A DNA stretch of 64,000 bases from NCBI RefSeq assembly GCF_002252045.1, contig NZ_NEFF01000001.1:186001-250000 (forward strand). Direction: 5' to 3'. The notes under the pieces are model-generated. The model did not search any database, was not told where the DNA came from, and worked only from the letters and a program-made list of their open reading frames with translations. Shown here one piece after another: positions 37,924 to 46,744 of the stretch. A program made the translations under genes and the position numbers. The DNA is from Ignatzschineria sp. F8392 (GTDB lineage Bacteria; Pseudomonadota; Gammaproteobacteria; Cardiobacteriales; Wohlfahrtiimonadaceae). How positions within the stretch are numbered: position 1 is the first letter of the stretch; every line of letters starts with the position of its first letter.

Positions 37924-38858
37924 AAAGAGGAAGGCGAAAGATTTAATCGTTTTGATAGATATTGCTGTTCTGTCGAGGAGAGCTGTGTTAATTGATGTCT
38001 AAGGAGAAAATGGAGTGTGACTAACCCACTATTAGGTTTAAATTTTTCGCCATCGAGAAGAGCCACCATCACCTCTTCTGAGGTGAGTGCATGAAATGCT
38101 TCCACTTCACCATCATTAATTTGAGGCTCAAAAGAGGGAGGGATGGGGAGATCAAAGATAAAGATCGATTCATCCCGAATACTCTTATTGTACTCTGTAA
38201 GATAGTTAAAAGGGGTAACAAAGGAGAGCGCTTCTGTTGCCGTTTCTGGGATATTGGCTTCCTCCATCGCTTCACGCTTTGCAGTTACAAGTGGAATTTC
38301 ACCATAACTTAAACCACCTGCTGCAATATTATCGAGCTTATGGGGCTCAATCCGTTTGAGTTTAGAGCGTTGAGCAACCCAGATATGGGAGATTTGATCG
38401 CTCTTTTCAGCCTCAACATAGCCATTGATATGAACGCCAAATACTCTAAAGCCTAAGAAAGGGGCAACACCACGTTCTATCGTAAAGAGGGCATTTTGCA
38501 GTCGTTCTTTACGGCGATAGACTCCATAGGCCTCATCTCTCCAATTAGTAATAATGCCGGCAAGGCGCAAATCTTCTGAAAAGTTGGCAAGAAACGCATT
38601 ACGCTCATCAAATGTAGCGCAAATAAATTGGGAGGTAAAGGTGACCGTTGATGTCGCGTGATTCAGCTGAAAGAGCTCCGGATAGTTCGCAATAATGTCG
38701 ATATTATCTTGATGTATCCAGCCGATAATCTCTTCTTGAAAATAGAGGGGCCAGTAGAGAGAAAAATTGGGTTTTGGGAGATATTTAAAGAGATTTGGGA
38801 GCATATTAAATGATGGGGTAAGAGAAGAGCTAATGGGCATTAAGGAGAGAAATCTCAA
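37917..38858 (-). CDS. Nudix hydrolase with DUF4743-type N-terminal region
   Basis: 313 residues. The Nudix box GGLSYGEIPLVTAKREAMEE fits Gx5Ex7REUXEE, so it hydrolyses a nucleoside-diphosphate-linked substrate. The preceding 150 residues (ATFDERNAFLANFSEDLRLA, YGVYRRKERLQNALFTIERG) resemble the DUF4743 domain found with thiamine-pyrophosphate-related Nudix proteins (Tnr3 family). The substrate is not certain. Start: a TTG with AGGGA eight bases upstream; Met7 and Met19 have no ribosome site. Confidence 0.82.
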   Translation of the reverse strand: MRFLSLMPISSSLTPSFNMLPNLFKYLPKPNFSLYWPLYFQEEIIGWIHQDNIDIIANYPELFQLNHATSTVTFTSQFICATFDERNAFLANFSEDLRLAGIITNWRDEAYGVYRRKERLQNALFTIERGVAPFLGFRVFGVHINGYVEAEKSDQISHIWVAQRSKLKRIEPHKLDNIAAGGLSYGEIPLVTAKREAMEEANIPETATEALSFVTPFNYLTEYNKSIRDESIFIFDLPIPPSFEPQINDGEVEAFHALTSEEVMVALLDGEKFKPNSGLVTLHFLLRHQLTQLSSTEQQYLSKRLNLSPSSLL

Positions 38859-38983
38859 GAAGATTCCCTAGAATACTTCTTGAGTAATGCCCAAGCCCTC
38901 TCACTATTATTTTCTTTTTATTGTTGGATTGAATTGTTAGATCGAATTCTTAGGAATAGATTAAATTTTTCGATCGATCGCAG

Positions 38984-39583
38984 TTAATAACGACGCAATG
39001 TCTGTGTGATATCTGCAGCAAGAGAGTTGGCAATCTTCTGTAATGCACTGTTGTATGCAGCAACCCCCCCTTCTGCATCATAACTTCTGCTCGGTTCTGT
39101 AATATTGTAGGTAAAGGTCTTAATAATCTTGTTATTATGATTATTAATGAGGCGTGCTTGAAGTTTTAAGACAACATGATTTTCAGTGGCATTAGGAAAG
39201 ATCTGATTCATCTCCAATAATGTGATGTCGAGACGATTTTGAGCATTAACACTATTAGGTGCCATAACAACATATTGGAAGAGTGCGCGATTCTCTAAAT
39301 CTTGAGCAATCAGTGATTGAATCAATTGTGCGGGTGGTGCAATCCAATCACTCTTGGTGTAGCTCTCAATCTCATTCGGTGAGCGACTGTAGGTCATATC
39401 GGTTGAGAGGCGACCTAAAGATTTTACTTGCGAGATCATAAGTGAAGGGAGCGATCGATTGCCGGTGTTAACACTATCTTCTGCCGGAGTTAAGGTAAAG
39501 CTCTTCTTCGGGGGAGCAGATGCACATCCCACAATGATAAGGGGAAGAGCAAAAAAGAGGATAAGTTTTTGCAAACGCTTCAT
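38984..39583 (-). CDS. PqiC/YmbA-family transport auxiliary lipoprotein
   Basis: 199 residues. MKRLQKLILFFALPLIIVGC is a lipoprotein signal with the lipidated Cys20. The rest fits the ABC-type transport auxiliary (DUF330) family: outer-membrane lipoproteins that work with MCE proteins such as PqiB. It is the last gene of a four-gene minus-strand MCE operon, 121 bases after the MlaD-like gene, with a perfect hairpin in between. Confidence 0.85.
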   Translation of the reverse strand: MKRLQKLILFFALPLIIVGCASAPPKKSFTLTPAEDSVNTGNRSLPSLMISQVKSLGRLSTDMTYSRSPNEIESYTKSDWIAPPAQLIQSLIAQDLENRALFQYVVMAPNSVNAQNRLDITLLEMNQIFPNATENHVVLKLQARLINNHNNKIIKTFTYNITEPSRSYDAEGGVAAYNSALQKIANSLAADITQTLRRY

Positions 39584-39640
39584 AAATATTCTCCTGATAG
39601 AGGCTTTAAGCCCTTGGAACGGATCGAAAATTAAAGTTAA

Positions 39641-39695
39641 ATTTAGATAGGGTATTTAGATAGGGTGTAGATCGGTAGAAAGTGTTTCTACCGAT
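39641..39695. repeat. 13-bp direct repeat and perfect 11-bp hairpin between mlaD-like and lipoprotein genes
   Basis: ATTTAGATAGGGT occurs twice in tandem (39641-39666). Then ATCGGTAGAAA / TTTCTACCGAT (39671-39681 with 39685-39695) makes a perfect stem with loop GTG. No T-tail on the minus strand, so it may be an mRNA-processing or stability hairpin. Confidence 0.6.
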
Positions 39696-39704
39696 TCTAT
39701 GATT

Positions 39705-40628
39705 TTACTCACCTGGCCCCGGTTGCTGTTTGGGTTTACCTAAGATTAAGGAGTTAGGTGAGGCTTCTAACTCTTGCATAAAGAGAGAGAAGTTGTAGAG
39801 TGCGTTCTCTAAGGTTGGCAAGATGGATTGAAGATTACTATTAGTCTCTTCTCCTAAGTTATTCCAAGTCCCTAAAGTAGATTGAGCACTATCTAATGTT
39901 TTGTTGACATTAACGGTTGTCTGTTCAAGTTGTTTTGATGCGCCTTGAATCTGTTTAGCAAACTCACCTAAAGCCGCTGCTGCCTCTTTTACTTTCGGCT
40001 GAATTGTATCGATTGTATCTGTCGCTTTCTCTGTTAATGTATTGACTTTACCACCAATGCCGGCAAGATCCGCGGTAAATGCATTGGTGTTGCTTAAGAT
40101 ATTGGAGAAGTTATCGATATTTTGTGTTGTTAAAATAGATCCCATCTTTTTAGAGAGCTCAGTGAGCGACTTGGTTATATTATCGAGCGCTTCATCTAGA
40201 CGGCGCGCAAGGGAAGGACCATTTTGAATTGTGGGAATAGGATCCGCTTTTGTAGGGAGAAGAGCGCCTGCTTGAGGCGTTCCTCCACTTAAGCTGACAT
40301 TCACAATCCCTGTAATTCCACGATTGATCAGCTCTGCCTTAGTATCTTTTTTAATTGGCGTTCCGACATCGATATTGAGAAAGATCGTCACATAGCGAGG
40401 ATCTTCGTGGTTAAGCTCAATTTTACTCACTTTTCCGACATTTACGCCACGATAATCGATAGGAGAGTTGGCAGAAAGACCGGCAACCGATTCATTGGTT
40501 ACAACTTTATACTCAATGGTATTAACCTTTTCAAAGCCATTTGTCAGCCAAATAATGAGCGCAATAAGACATGCGATAAATCCGAGAACAAATGCGCCGA
40601 CAATAGTGTAATTAAATTTGTGTTCCAT
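39705..40628 (-). CDS. MlaD-like MCE-domain lipid transport protein
   Basis: 307 residues from ATG 40628, which has GGGAGAGG upstream (a GTG at 40652 is also open). One membrane anchor (about 9-29), one MCE domain (about 38-118: NESVAGLSANSPIDYRGVNV, LINRGITGIVNVSL) and a long helical, coiled-coil-like region to about 270, ending in a Pro-rich tail. Such proteins form hexameric rings that pass lipids across the periplasm. It overlaps the ATPase gene by 17 bases. Confidence 0.9.
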   Translation of the reverse strand: MEHKFNYTIVGAFVLGFIACLIALIIWLTNGFEKVNTIEYKVVTNESVAGLSANSPIDYRGVNVGKVSKIELNHEDPRYVTIFLNIDVGTPIKKDTKAELINRGITGIVNVSLSGGTPQAGALLPTKADPIPTIQNGPSLARRLDEALDNITKSLTELSKKMGSILTTQNIDNFSNILSNTNAFTADLAGIGGKVNTLTEKATDTIDTIQPKVKEAAAALGEFAKQIQGASKQLEQTTVNVNKTLDSAQSTLGTWNNLGEETNSNLQSILPTLENALYNFSLFMQELEASPNSLILGKPKQQPGPGE

Positions 40629-41430
40629 GTGCCTCTCCCACTGTGCGTCCACGTGGACCTTGGAAATAGTGTTGAATTAAAGGATTATCATTTTTAACCA
40701 GTTCAGCAATGGGCTGATAGGCGATCAGTTTTTTATCACCTAAAAATGCGACCTGATCTGAGATTGCCCAGATCGAATCTAAGTCATGCGTGACCATAAC
40801 GACGGTTAGGTTGAGTGATTCTTTGAGTTGACGCATCAGATCATCAAACTCAGCTGCAGAGACAGGATCAAGCCCAGCTGTTGGTTCATCTAAAAAGAGT
40901 AGTTCCGGATCAAGTGCTAAGGCTCTTGCTAAACTTGCGCGTTTAATCATACCACCCGAGAGATCTTTGGGGAGCAGATTGGCTGCTTGAGGCTTTAAGC
41001 CTGATAAGGTGAGCTTCAGCATCGCCACTTCTTCCATCTCTTTACGACTGAGCTTTGTATGTTTTTGTAGTGGCACCATAATATTTTCTAGCACGGTTAG
41101 CGAGCTAAAAAGAGCCCCACCCTGAAAGAGCATACCAAAGGTTTGACGTAATTTTTGAGCCTCTTTATGGGTTGATCCCCAAACGGGTTGATTAAAGAGA
41201 TAAACTTGGCCCTTTGTGGGTTTTTGCAGCATGATGATGCAACGGAGCAGGGTTGTCTTTCCAGAGCCCGATCCGCCTACAAGTGCAACAAGTTCCCCTC
41301 TTTTTACCGTCATATTGAGATCTTCATGAACAGAATGGGTTCCGAAGCTGTTATAGATATGTTCTACACGAATCACATCATCATTATTCACCGCTTGAGA
41401 TTGCGGCATAGCAATTTTAACTTCACTCAT
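40612..41430 (-). CDS. MlaF-like ABC transporter ATPase
   Basis: 272 residues. Walker A is GGSGSGKTT (52-60), the signature LSGGMIKRASLARAL and Walker B LLFLDEPTAGLDP. The MKR of SGGMxKR is typical of MCE-system ATPases (MlaF, TGD3). It powers the permease encoded 12 bases upstream. Confidence 0.93.
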   Translation of the reverse strand: MSEVKIAMPQSQAVNNDDVIRVEHIYNSFGTHSVHEDLNMTVKRGELVALVGGSGSGKTTLLRCIIMLQKPTKGQVYLFNQPVWGSTHKEAQKLRQTFGMLFQGGALFSSLTVLENIMVPLQKHTKLSRKEMEEVAMLKLTLSGLKPQAANLLPKDLSGGMIKRASLARALALDPELLFLDEPTAGLDPVSAAEFDDLMRQLKESLNLTVVMVTHDLDSIWAISDQVAFLGDKKLIAYQPIAELVKNDNPLIQHYFQGPRGRTVGEAHGTQI

Positions 41431-41442
41431 CGATCGATCTCC

Positions 41443-42549
41443 CTATAAGCCGACATTGCGCATTAAGATTGAGAAGAGCGCAACGATGACAATAACATAG
41501 AAGATAGATTGAACAACGGCTTTCGTTGTCTGTTGTCCGACACTATCAGCGCCTCCTTGTACTTGGAATCCTTGATAACATCCCACAAGTGTAATCACTA
41601 TTGCAAAAACAGGAGCTTGGATAATGCCTACTAAGAGCGAGCGCCAGGTAACGGCATTCGGAATCGTTGTGATAAACTCACCAAAAGAGATATCGAGATA
41701 GATTGCCGCTAAACACATACTGCCAAAGATTGCCATCATATCGGCAAAGAGTGTCAACAGGGGTAGTGAAACAGCAAGTGCATACATTTTGGGTAGAACG
41801 AGTTGGTCATAGCGATTGATACCGATCGTCTCTAGCGCATCCACCTCTTCATTGACCACCATGGTCCCGATCTGTGCGGCATAGGCAGCCCCCGTTCGTC
41901 CGGCAATAATAATCGCCGTTAAGAGAGGGCCTAAAACACGTAAAACTGCGACAGTAGAGAAATCGACAATATAGATACTAGCGCCAAACATCTGTAGAAG
42001 ACTCCCCGCTTGATAGGAGATAACAGCCCCGATTAAGAAGTTAAGTAGACCAATAATCGGAAGCGCCATAACTCCTGCACTCTGGATATTCGCCCAGAAG
42101 GCACTCCATCTAATTTTCCAAGGCGTGAAAGCGCGTTGTGTCGCAATGACAGAAATTTCCCCAATAAATTCGATAAATTTCTGGATCTCATCGAGAAGAT
42201 AGATGGTAAACATTCCGACTCGTTTGGTGAAACTATTACGATTATCGGGAGCAGCCAGTTGGATGCCGGCATCTTCAATACGAGATTTAATGTAGAGGTA
42301 GAGATCGAGCTGTTTCTTTTCAAATCCTTGATAATCGATCTTACTCTCTTTCGGGAGGCTTTTAAGAGCAATATAGAGCTCTTGGCATCCGGTGGTATCG
42401 ATTTGGCTCAATTTTGATCCATCGATCGTTACATCTTTTAGGGTAGCAATTTGTGGTTGAATCTTATCTGATGCGAGCTGTATCTCACGCAGATTAGATA
42501 GCGTCCACTGCCCATCAATTATGATTGTATTGTTATCAATCGTTATCAT
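41443..42549 (-). CDS. MlaE-like permease with fused N-terminal STAS domain
   Basis: 368 residues. Residues 1-95 are a STAS-like domain (GSKLSQIDTTGCQELYIAL), the role played in E. coli by the separate MlaB. Then the MlaE permease: LPIIGLLNFLIGAVISYQAG, LTAIIIAGRTGAAYAAQIGT, MVVNEEVDALETIGINRYDQ. First gene of the MCE operon. This organisation differs from the enteric mlaFEDCB, which has no MCE-linked lipoprotein gene. Confidence 0.92.
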   Translation of the reverse strand: MITIDNNTIIIDGQWTLSNLREIQLASDKIQPQIATLKDVTIDGSKLSQIDTTGCQELYIALKSLPKESKIDYQGFEKKQLDLYLYIKSRIEDAGIQLAAPDNRNSFTKRVGMFTIYLLDEIQKFIEFIGEISVIATQRAFTPWKIRWSAFWANIQSAGVMALPIIGLLNFLIGAVISYQAGSLLQMFGASIYIVDFSTVAVLRVLGPLLTAIIIAGRTGAAYAAQIGTMVVNEEVDALETIGINRYDQLVLPKMYALAVSLPLLTLFADMMAIFGSMCLAAIYLDISFGEFITTIPNAVTWRSLLVGIIQAPVFAIVITLVGCYQGFQVQGGADSVGQQTTKAVVQSIFYVIVIVALFSILMRNVGL

Positions 42550-42967
42550 TCTGTTTGCTCATTAGTAACGGATATAAAAGTATCGGTAAATATTGATCAC
42601 TATCGATTGATCACTATCGCTTGATCATTATCGATGCCATATTGATTCGTTATCAATTTGATTATTCGATCATTCAGCTATTCGATCATTCAACTATTTG
42701 ATTGATCAATTATTCAGTTGCTCAATTAGTCAGCTATTCAAATTATTCAAATTATTCAAATTATCAAAACTTTATTCACCAAGATTTCTATTTAAATATC
42801 TCTATTGAAAATTTTATCATTTAAAACATTATAGAAAATAGTATGAAGAATAACTATGAAAAATATAACTATGAAAAGTGCTTATTGCACTTCTTGATCA
42901 TGATTCTTATCAAAATTTATATTCAAATCTTGATGGCGGTTCAATATTGTACGTGGAATAACAGGGA
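42550..42967. other. Repeat-rich intergenic region upstream of the MCE operon
   Basis: No gene. It holds a 14-bp unit TTGATCAYTATCGM three times (42593-42634), a 16-bp unit ATTCGATCATTCARCT twice (42664-42695), and ATTCAAATT three times (42736-42762). The MCE promoter is probably inside or left of these repeats. From 42770 to 42910 the sequence is plain AT-rich. Confidence 0.65.
42593..42762. repeat. Cluster of short tandem repeats (14 bp x3, 16 bp x2, 9 bp x3)
   Basis: Units listed with positions: 42593-42606, 42607-42620, 42621-42634; 42664-42679, 42680-42695; 42736-42744, 42745-42753, 42754-42762. GATCA/GATCAT words recur through the tract. Confidence 0.75.
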
Positions 42968-43627
42968 TTAGCGAGGATTAACTTTTCGCCATGCGGCAGG
43001 ATTTTGCTGATGTCCTGCTTGTGACCAGATTCCCCGTTTTGCTGCTTTCGCCTCCTCTTCTGCTCTATAATATTGAGGGTCATTATTATACTGCCGATAA
43101 ACAACCGCTTCCCCTAATCGGACCATCTCAAGCCCAATATCTTTTTGGTTGTCAAAGAGCTGTGCGACATAACGTTGGTAATGATCTCGATCTCTAATTT
43201 TCAGAGTAATGATACCATTTTTCTCTTTAGGAAGAAGATTTATCAATGCCTTTTTAGCGCGATCTCCCCAAGGTTTTTGCCCCATTTCTGGTGCATCCAT
43301 TCCCCAGATTCTCACCCTTAACTTATGCCACTTGCCGCTCGCTTTTCCTGTAGGAGAGCAACTTGCAGGGCAGATCGCTGTGATTGAATCACCATCACTA
43401 ATATGATTAATTTTGCAGGGGCATTGATAGCCCTTGTCGAGCTGAGACTGCTCTTGAGTATACCCTTGACTACTTTTTAGTGGGTGAGGTCTTTCGAGAA
43501 AAAAAGAGCTAGCAAAGATCGCCATAAAGAGAAACGCGACAATTATTTTCCCTTTCTGTTCTCGCTTTATTTTACTCAATAAGTTTTTTAAATAATATTT
43601 AATGGCTTTTGAGTATCGGTATTCCAT
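42968..43627 (-). CDS. Membrane-anchored staphylococcal-nuclease-like protein
   Basis: 219 residues. A basic N terminus and a membrane helix (about 27-44) precede an SNase (thermonuclease) domain. Catalytic residues fit Arg106 and Glu114 (RIWGMDAPE, the spacing of Arg35/Glu43 in staphylococcal nuclease) and Arg152 (DHYQRYVAQL); Asp80 and Asp111 are the likely calcium ligands. Four cysteines (CPCK, CPASC) fit an oxidising periplasm. Predicted to degrade nucleic acid outside the inner membrane. Confidence 0.87.
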   Translation of the reverse strand: MEYRYSKAIKYYLKNLLSKIKREQKGKIIVAFLFMAIFASSFFLERPHPLKSSQGYTQEQSQLDKGYQCPCKINHISDGDSITAICPASCSPTGKASGKWHKLRVRIWGMDAPEMGQKPWGDRAKKALINLLPKEKNGIITLKIRDRDHYQRYVAQLFDNQKDIGLEMVRLGEAVVYRQYNNDPQYYRAEEEAKAAKRGIWSQAGHQQNPAAWRKVNPR

Positions 43628-43723
43628 ATTAATAGATTAATAGTTTGATTGTTTAGTTTCGAGTGATGCTCTCTTATTAAATGTTTGTGAGGTGCTTAGA
43701 AAAGCATTCTTCCAAATGAAACT

Positions 43724-43762
43724 GTTTTATGAACTCGTTTTATGAAGCTATTTTATGAAGTC
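43724..43762. repeat. 13-bp tandem repeat RTTTTATGAANYY x3
   Basis: GTTTTATGAACTC, GTTTTATGAAGCT and ATTTTATGAAGTC run head to tail, with a further partial copy to 43772. It lies between pgpA and the nuclease gene. Confidence 0.7.
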
Positions 43763-43814
43763 GTTTTAAATCATTAGGCTAAAATTTAGCTAGCTTTATC
43801 GATTTTATATGACT

Positions 43815-44300
43815 CTATAGTAGAAGGGGGAAGATCAAGTGTAAAATCAGCTGGAGAGAGATAAAGGCAAAGAGGCCGGCAATCATATCATCGAGCATAA
43901 TGCCAAGTCCTCCAGATACGCGCTGATCTGCAATCTTGATGGGCCAAGGTTTTAAGATATCAAAGAAACGGAAGAGGAGGAATCCCAAGATAATGGTACT
44001 CCATGAGAGTGGTGCGGCAATCATGGTGATCCAAAAACCCACAAACTCATCCCAGACAATGCCACCATGATCATGGACGCCTAATTCATCGCTTGCTTTT
44101 TGGCAGATAATGATGCCGGCAATGCTCGTCAGAAGAAGCATTAGAAGATAAAATGGTAGTGAGAGGGTTAATGAGAAGATAATCCAGAAGGGGATAGCCA
44201 TTAAAGTTCCCATTGTCCCAGGGGCGATTGGGGAGAGGCCGGCACCAAACCCAGAAGCTAAAAATTGCCAGGGAGTTTTGATAGTGATTTTGGGATTCAT
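43815..44300 (-). CDS. pgpA: Phosphatidylglycerophosphatase A
   Basis: 161 residues, several membrane helices. It dephosphorylates phosphatidylglycerol phosphate, the step before cardiolipin synthesis. ASGFGAGLSPIAPGTMGTL and HGGIVWDEFVGFWIT are the conserved blocks. A PgpB-like phosphatase and cls lie within 9 kb. Confidence 0.93.
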   Translation of the reverse strand: MNPKITIKTPWQFLASGFGAGLSPIAPGTMGTLMAIPFWIIFSLTLSLPFYLLMLLLTSIAGIIICQKASDELGVHDHGGIVWDEFVGFWITMIAAPLSWSTIILGFLLFRFFDILKPWPIKIADQRVSGGLGIMLDDMIAGLFAFISLQLILHLIFPLLL

Positions 44301-44376
44301 TTGAAACCTCCTTCTGAGGAATGGGAATGATAGTCTGTCTCTGCAACGCTTCTATCTGCTATTGATACCTAATGGA

Positions 44377-44916
44377 TTATTTAACAAAGTAATGTTCACG
44401 AATAAATTTTAACTCATTGATCGATTCACGAATATCATCAAGTGCAAGATGGGTATTCTTCTTCTCGTAACTAAGAGGATTAGAATACCAACGTTTAACA
44501 ACTTCTTTAAATGAGCTGACATCGATATTACGATAGTGGCAAAATTGATCGAGTTCCGGCATATATTTTTTTAGAAAGCGTCGATCGGTACCAATACTGT
44601 TACCGCAAAGTGGAGATTTCCCGGCAGGAATCCATTGCGAGGCAAACTGAAGTGTCGCATTCATTGCATCAGTTACTGTGACATCGCTCTCTTTAATTCG
44701 CTTGATTAAGCCTGAATTGCCATGTGTGGTTTGACACCAATCATCCATGAGGTCGAGAATCTCTTGAGGTTGATAGATCGCAAGGTTAGGGCCTTCTGCT
44801 AAGAAGTTGAGATCTTTATCTGTAATGATTGAGGCGATCTCAATAATGTGGTGAATCTCCTCATCAAGGCCGGTCATCTCTAGATCGATCCAAAGTAGAT
44901 TGCTCTCAGATTGCAT
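44377..44916 (-). CDS. orn: Oligoribonuclease
   Basis: 179 residues from ATG 44916 (MQSESNLLWIDLEMTGLD), chosen because it matches family starts and has GGAAGAAA upstream; the frame opens 19 codons earlier. A DEDDh exonuclease that degrades di- to pentaribonucleotides and pGpG. Asp11, Glu13 and the LALDDIRES block are seen, as well as CGNSIGTDRRFL. Confidence 0.95.
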   Translation of the reverse strand: MQSESNLLWIDLEMTGLDEEIHHIIEIASIITDKDLNFLAEGPNLAIYQPQEILDLMDDWCQTTHGNSGLIKRIKESDVTVTDAMNATLQFASQWIPAGKSPLCGNSIGTDRRFLKKYMPELDQFCHYRNIDVSSFKEVVKRWYSNPLSYEKKNTHLALDDIRESINELKFIREHYFVK

Positions 44917-45002
44917 ATTTTTCTTCCTATCTTGCGTCTTAAGTAATTGAATAGTGGAGTGGGAAAGGGGCATTATACCGAAAAGAGTGGGTCGGGAGAA
45001 TT

Positions 45003-45033
45003 AAAAAGGCAGAGTCTCATTTTGAACTCTGCC
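45003..45033 (-). terminator. Terminator after yaaA
   Basis: On the minus strand GGCAGAGT / ACTCTGCC, an 8-bp stem with a 10-base loop and five Ts. It lies 37 bases past the yaaA stop and before orn. Confidence 0.85.
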
Positions 45034-45069
45034 TCGTTTATCTAAAGCTATTGGAATTCTTTAAGGAGT

Positions 45070-45834
45070 TTAGCCCCGGATAAAGACAATTTCGCCGGTG
45101 ACATCATTAGGTTTATAGGCGTATCCTTCAAGATTAAATTTCTTTAGCTCTTGGAGATCTGTAATGTTGTTTTCACTGACAAAGCGAGTCATTAAACCTC
45201 GCGCTTTTTTCGCATAAACACCAATTACTTTATATTCGCCATTACTAAAATCTTTAAAAATTGGGGTGACAACTCGTGCTTTTAGCTTTTCAGGGCGAAC
45301 AGCTTTAAAGTACTCATTAGAAGCGAGGTTGATAACCACTTTTGCATCGATCTCATCAATGCGTCTATTGAGATATTCTGTGACTAGATCTCCCCAGAAT
45401 TCGTAGAGATTTTTTCCACGTGGATTAGGAAGCGCCGTTCCCATCTCTAAGCGGTAAGGGGCGATAAGATCTAAGGGGCGAATAGCACCATAAAGACCCG
45501 ATAAAATCGCTAAGTGACGATTGAGAAAATTGACACAATTTTCAGGTAGATCGTATGCAGAGAGCCCTTGATAGACATCGCCATTGAAAAGGTAGAGTGC
45601 GGGTTTTGCATTTTGTGAGGTAAATGGAACCTCAAAGTCTCTAAAGCGCTCTACATTCTGCTCTGCAATTCGCTCAGATACTTTCATAAGACTCTGAATC
45701 TCTTCCGTTGAGTATTGGCGAAGAATATCAATAAGAGCCTGTGAATCTTGAAGTAACTCAGGTTGCTCAAGACTTGTAATCGGCGGTGGAGTATGTTCAT
45801 CCAACATCTTTGCAGGAGAAAGTAAAAACAGCAT
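45070..45834 (-). CDS. yaaA: Peroxide stress protein YaaA
   Basis: 254 residues. MLFLLSPAKMLDE and FNGDVYQGLSAYDL, LSGLYGAIRPLDLIAPYRLE are characteristic of the YaaA (DUF328) family. In E. coli it lowers free iron under peroxide stress. The mechanism is only partly known. It is monocistronic here, closed by its own terminator. Confidence 0.93.
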   Translation of the reverse strand: MLFLLSPAKMLDEHTPPPITSLEQPELLQDSQALIDILRQYSTEEIQSLMKVSERIAEQNVERFRDFEVPFTSQNAKPALYLFNGDVYQGLSAYDLPENCVNFLNRHLAILSGLYGAIRPLDLIAPYRLEMGTALPNPRGKNLYEFWGDLVTEYLNRRIDEIDAKVVINLASNEYFKAVRPEKLKARVVTPIFKDFSNGEYKVIGVYAKKARGLMTRFVSENNITDLQELKKFNLEGYAYKPNDVTGEIVFIRG

Positions 45835-45878
45835 AGTAATCCTCTTTATTGTTGTTTTAATTGTTATCTTAATCTTAG

Positions 45879-46655
45879 TTAATGATCAATTTTATCATCT
45901 ATTTGCGTTACACTCTTTTCCATCAGAGTATCTCTTTTTGCTAAAAAATAAAAGAAAATTAAGGCGACGATGTAAGCGATGATTGTGCTGACAAAAAGAT
46001 CGATAGGGAAATGCATCCCAAGTCGTAATCGACTAATCATCATTAACCCAGCCCAGAGAGTCATAATAACAATCGCGACCGCTGTTTTAGGATCTTTTTC
46101 CCGGGTCATAAAACCGACAATAATAAAGGCCCACATCACCGCAAAAATCGTATGCCCTGAAGGGAATGAGTAACCTGTTTCCGCTTGCCAGTGAGATTTT
46201 AACCAGTTGGGGGTTATAGGATCATCCTTAATTGCGTTGGCAACAATTGTGCCGCGCTCTTTGCGAGGAAGCTCATAAAATGACTCAATATCTACACCTT
46301 GATCGACGACATAACTCATGTAGGGGCGAGGCTCTTCCCAGAGAACTTTAATTGTACTTTTAATGATCTGTGTGCTGCCTTGTAGCAAAAAGACACTTAA
46401 AAAGATAATAACCCAGTGATGCTGTAATTTTTTACAACGCATACTCAGCCAGATAGCCAAAACAAGCGATGTTAGTAGTGCAAAATAGGGGGCGGAGCCA
46501 GATTCAGTTACGATAAAGAGGATAGCATCTATCGCCGTATAGCTGTGAAGTGGAGACCAGTGCCAGCCTAGAATCCAAGCTAAAAGTGGGATAAGTAGTA
46601 GTGCGATAAAAACAAAAGAGAGATTACGAAATAGGGTTTTATAGGTGTTCATCAT
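45879..46655 (-). CDS. pgpB: PAP2-family phosphatase, PgpB-like
   Basis: 258 residues, about six membrane helices. The PAP2 motifs are KVLWEEPRPYM, YSFPSGHT and SRLRLGMHFPIDLFVS, with the two active His in PSGH and GMHFP. The large periplasmic loop between the first two motifs is as in E. coli PgpB, which dephosphorylates phosphatidylglycerol phosphate and undecaprenyl diphosphate. The exact substrate here is inferred. Confidence 0.85.
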   Translation of the reverse strand: MMNTYKTLFRNLSFVFIALLLIPLLAWILGWHWSPLHSYTAIDAILFIVTESGSAPYFALLTSLVLAIWLSMRCKKLQHHWVIIFLSVFLLQGSTQIIKSTIKVLWEEPRPYMSYVVDQGVDIESFYELPRKERGTIVANAIKDDPITPNWLKSHWQAETGYSFPSGHTIFAVMWAFIIVGFMTREKDPKTAVAIVIMTLWAGLMMISRLRLGMHFPIDLFVSTIIAYIVALIFFYFLAKRDTLMEKSVTQIDDKIDH

Positions 46656-46744
46656 AAATAGTTGATAATCAGGTGTTAGGGTGATTGGTTATAAATCAAT
46701 TCTTTATTGAGGGATAACCTTGTCGTGATGAGCTAAGGGCAGTA

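Noticed and set aside
42593-42762. Replication-origin iterons
   Set aside because: GATC-rich repeats recall origin sequences, but three different unit lengths, no DnaA-box pattern and no dnaA or gidA neighbour.
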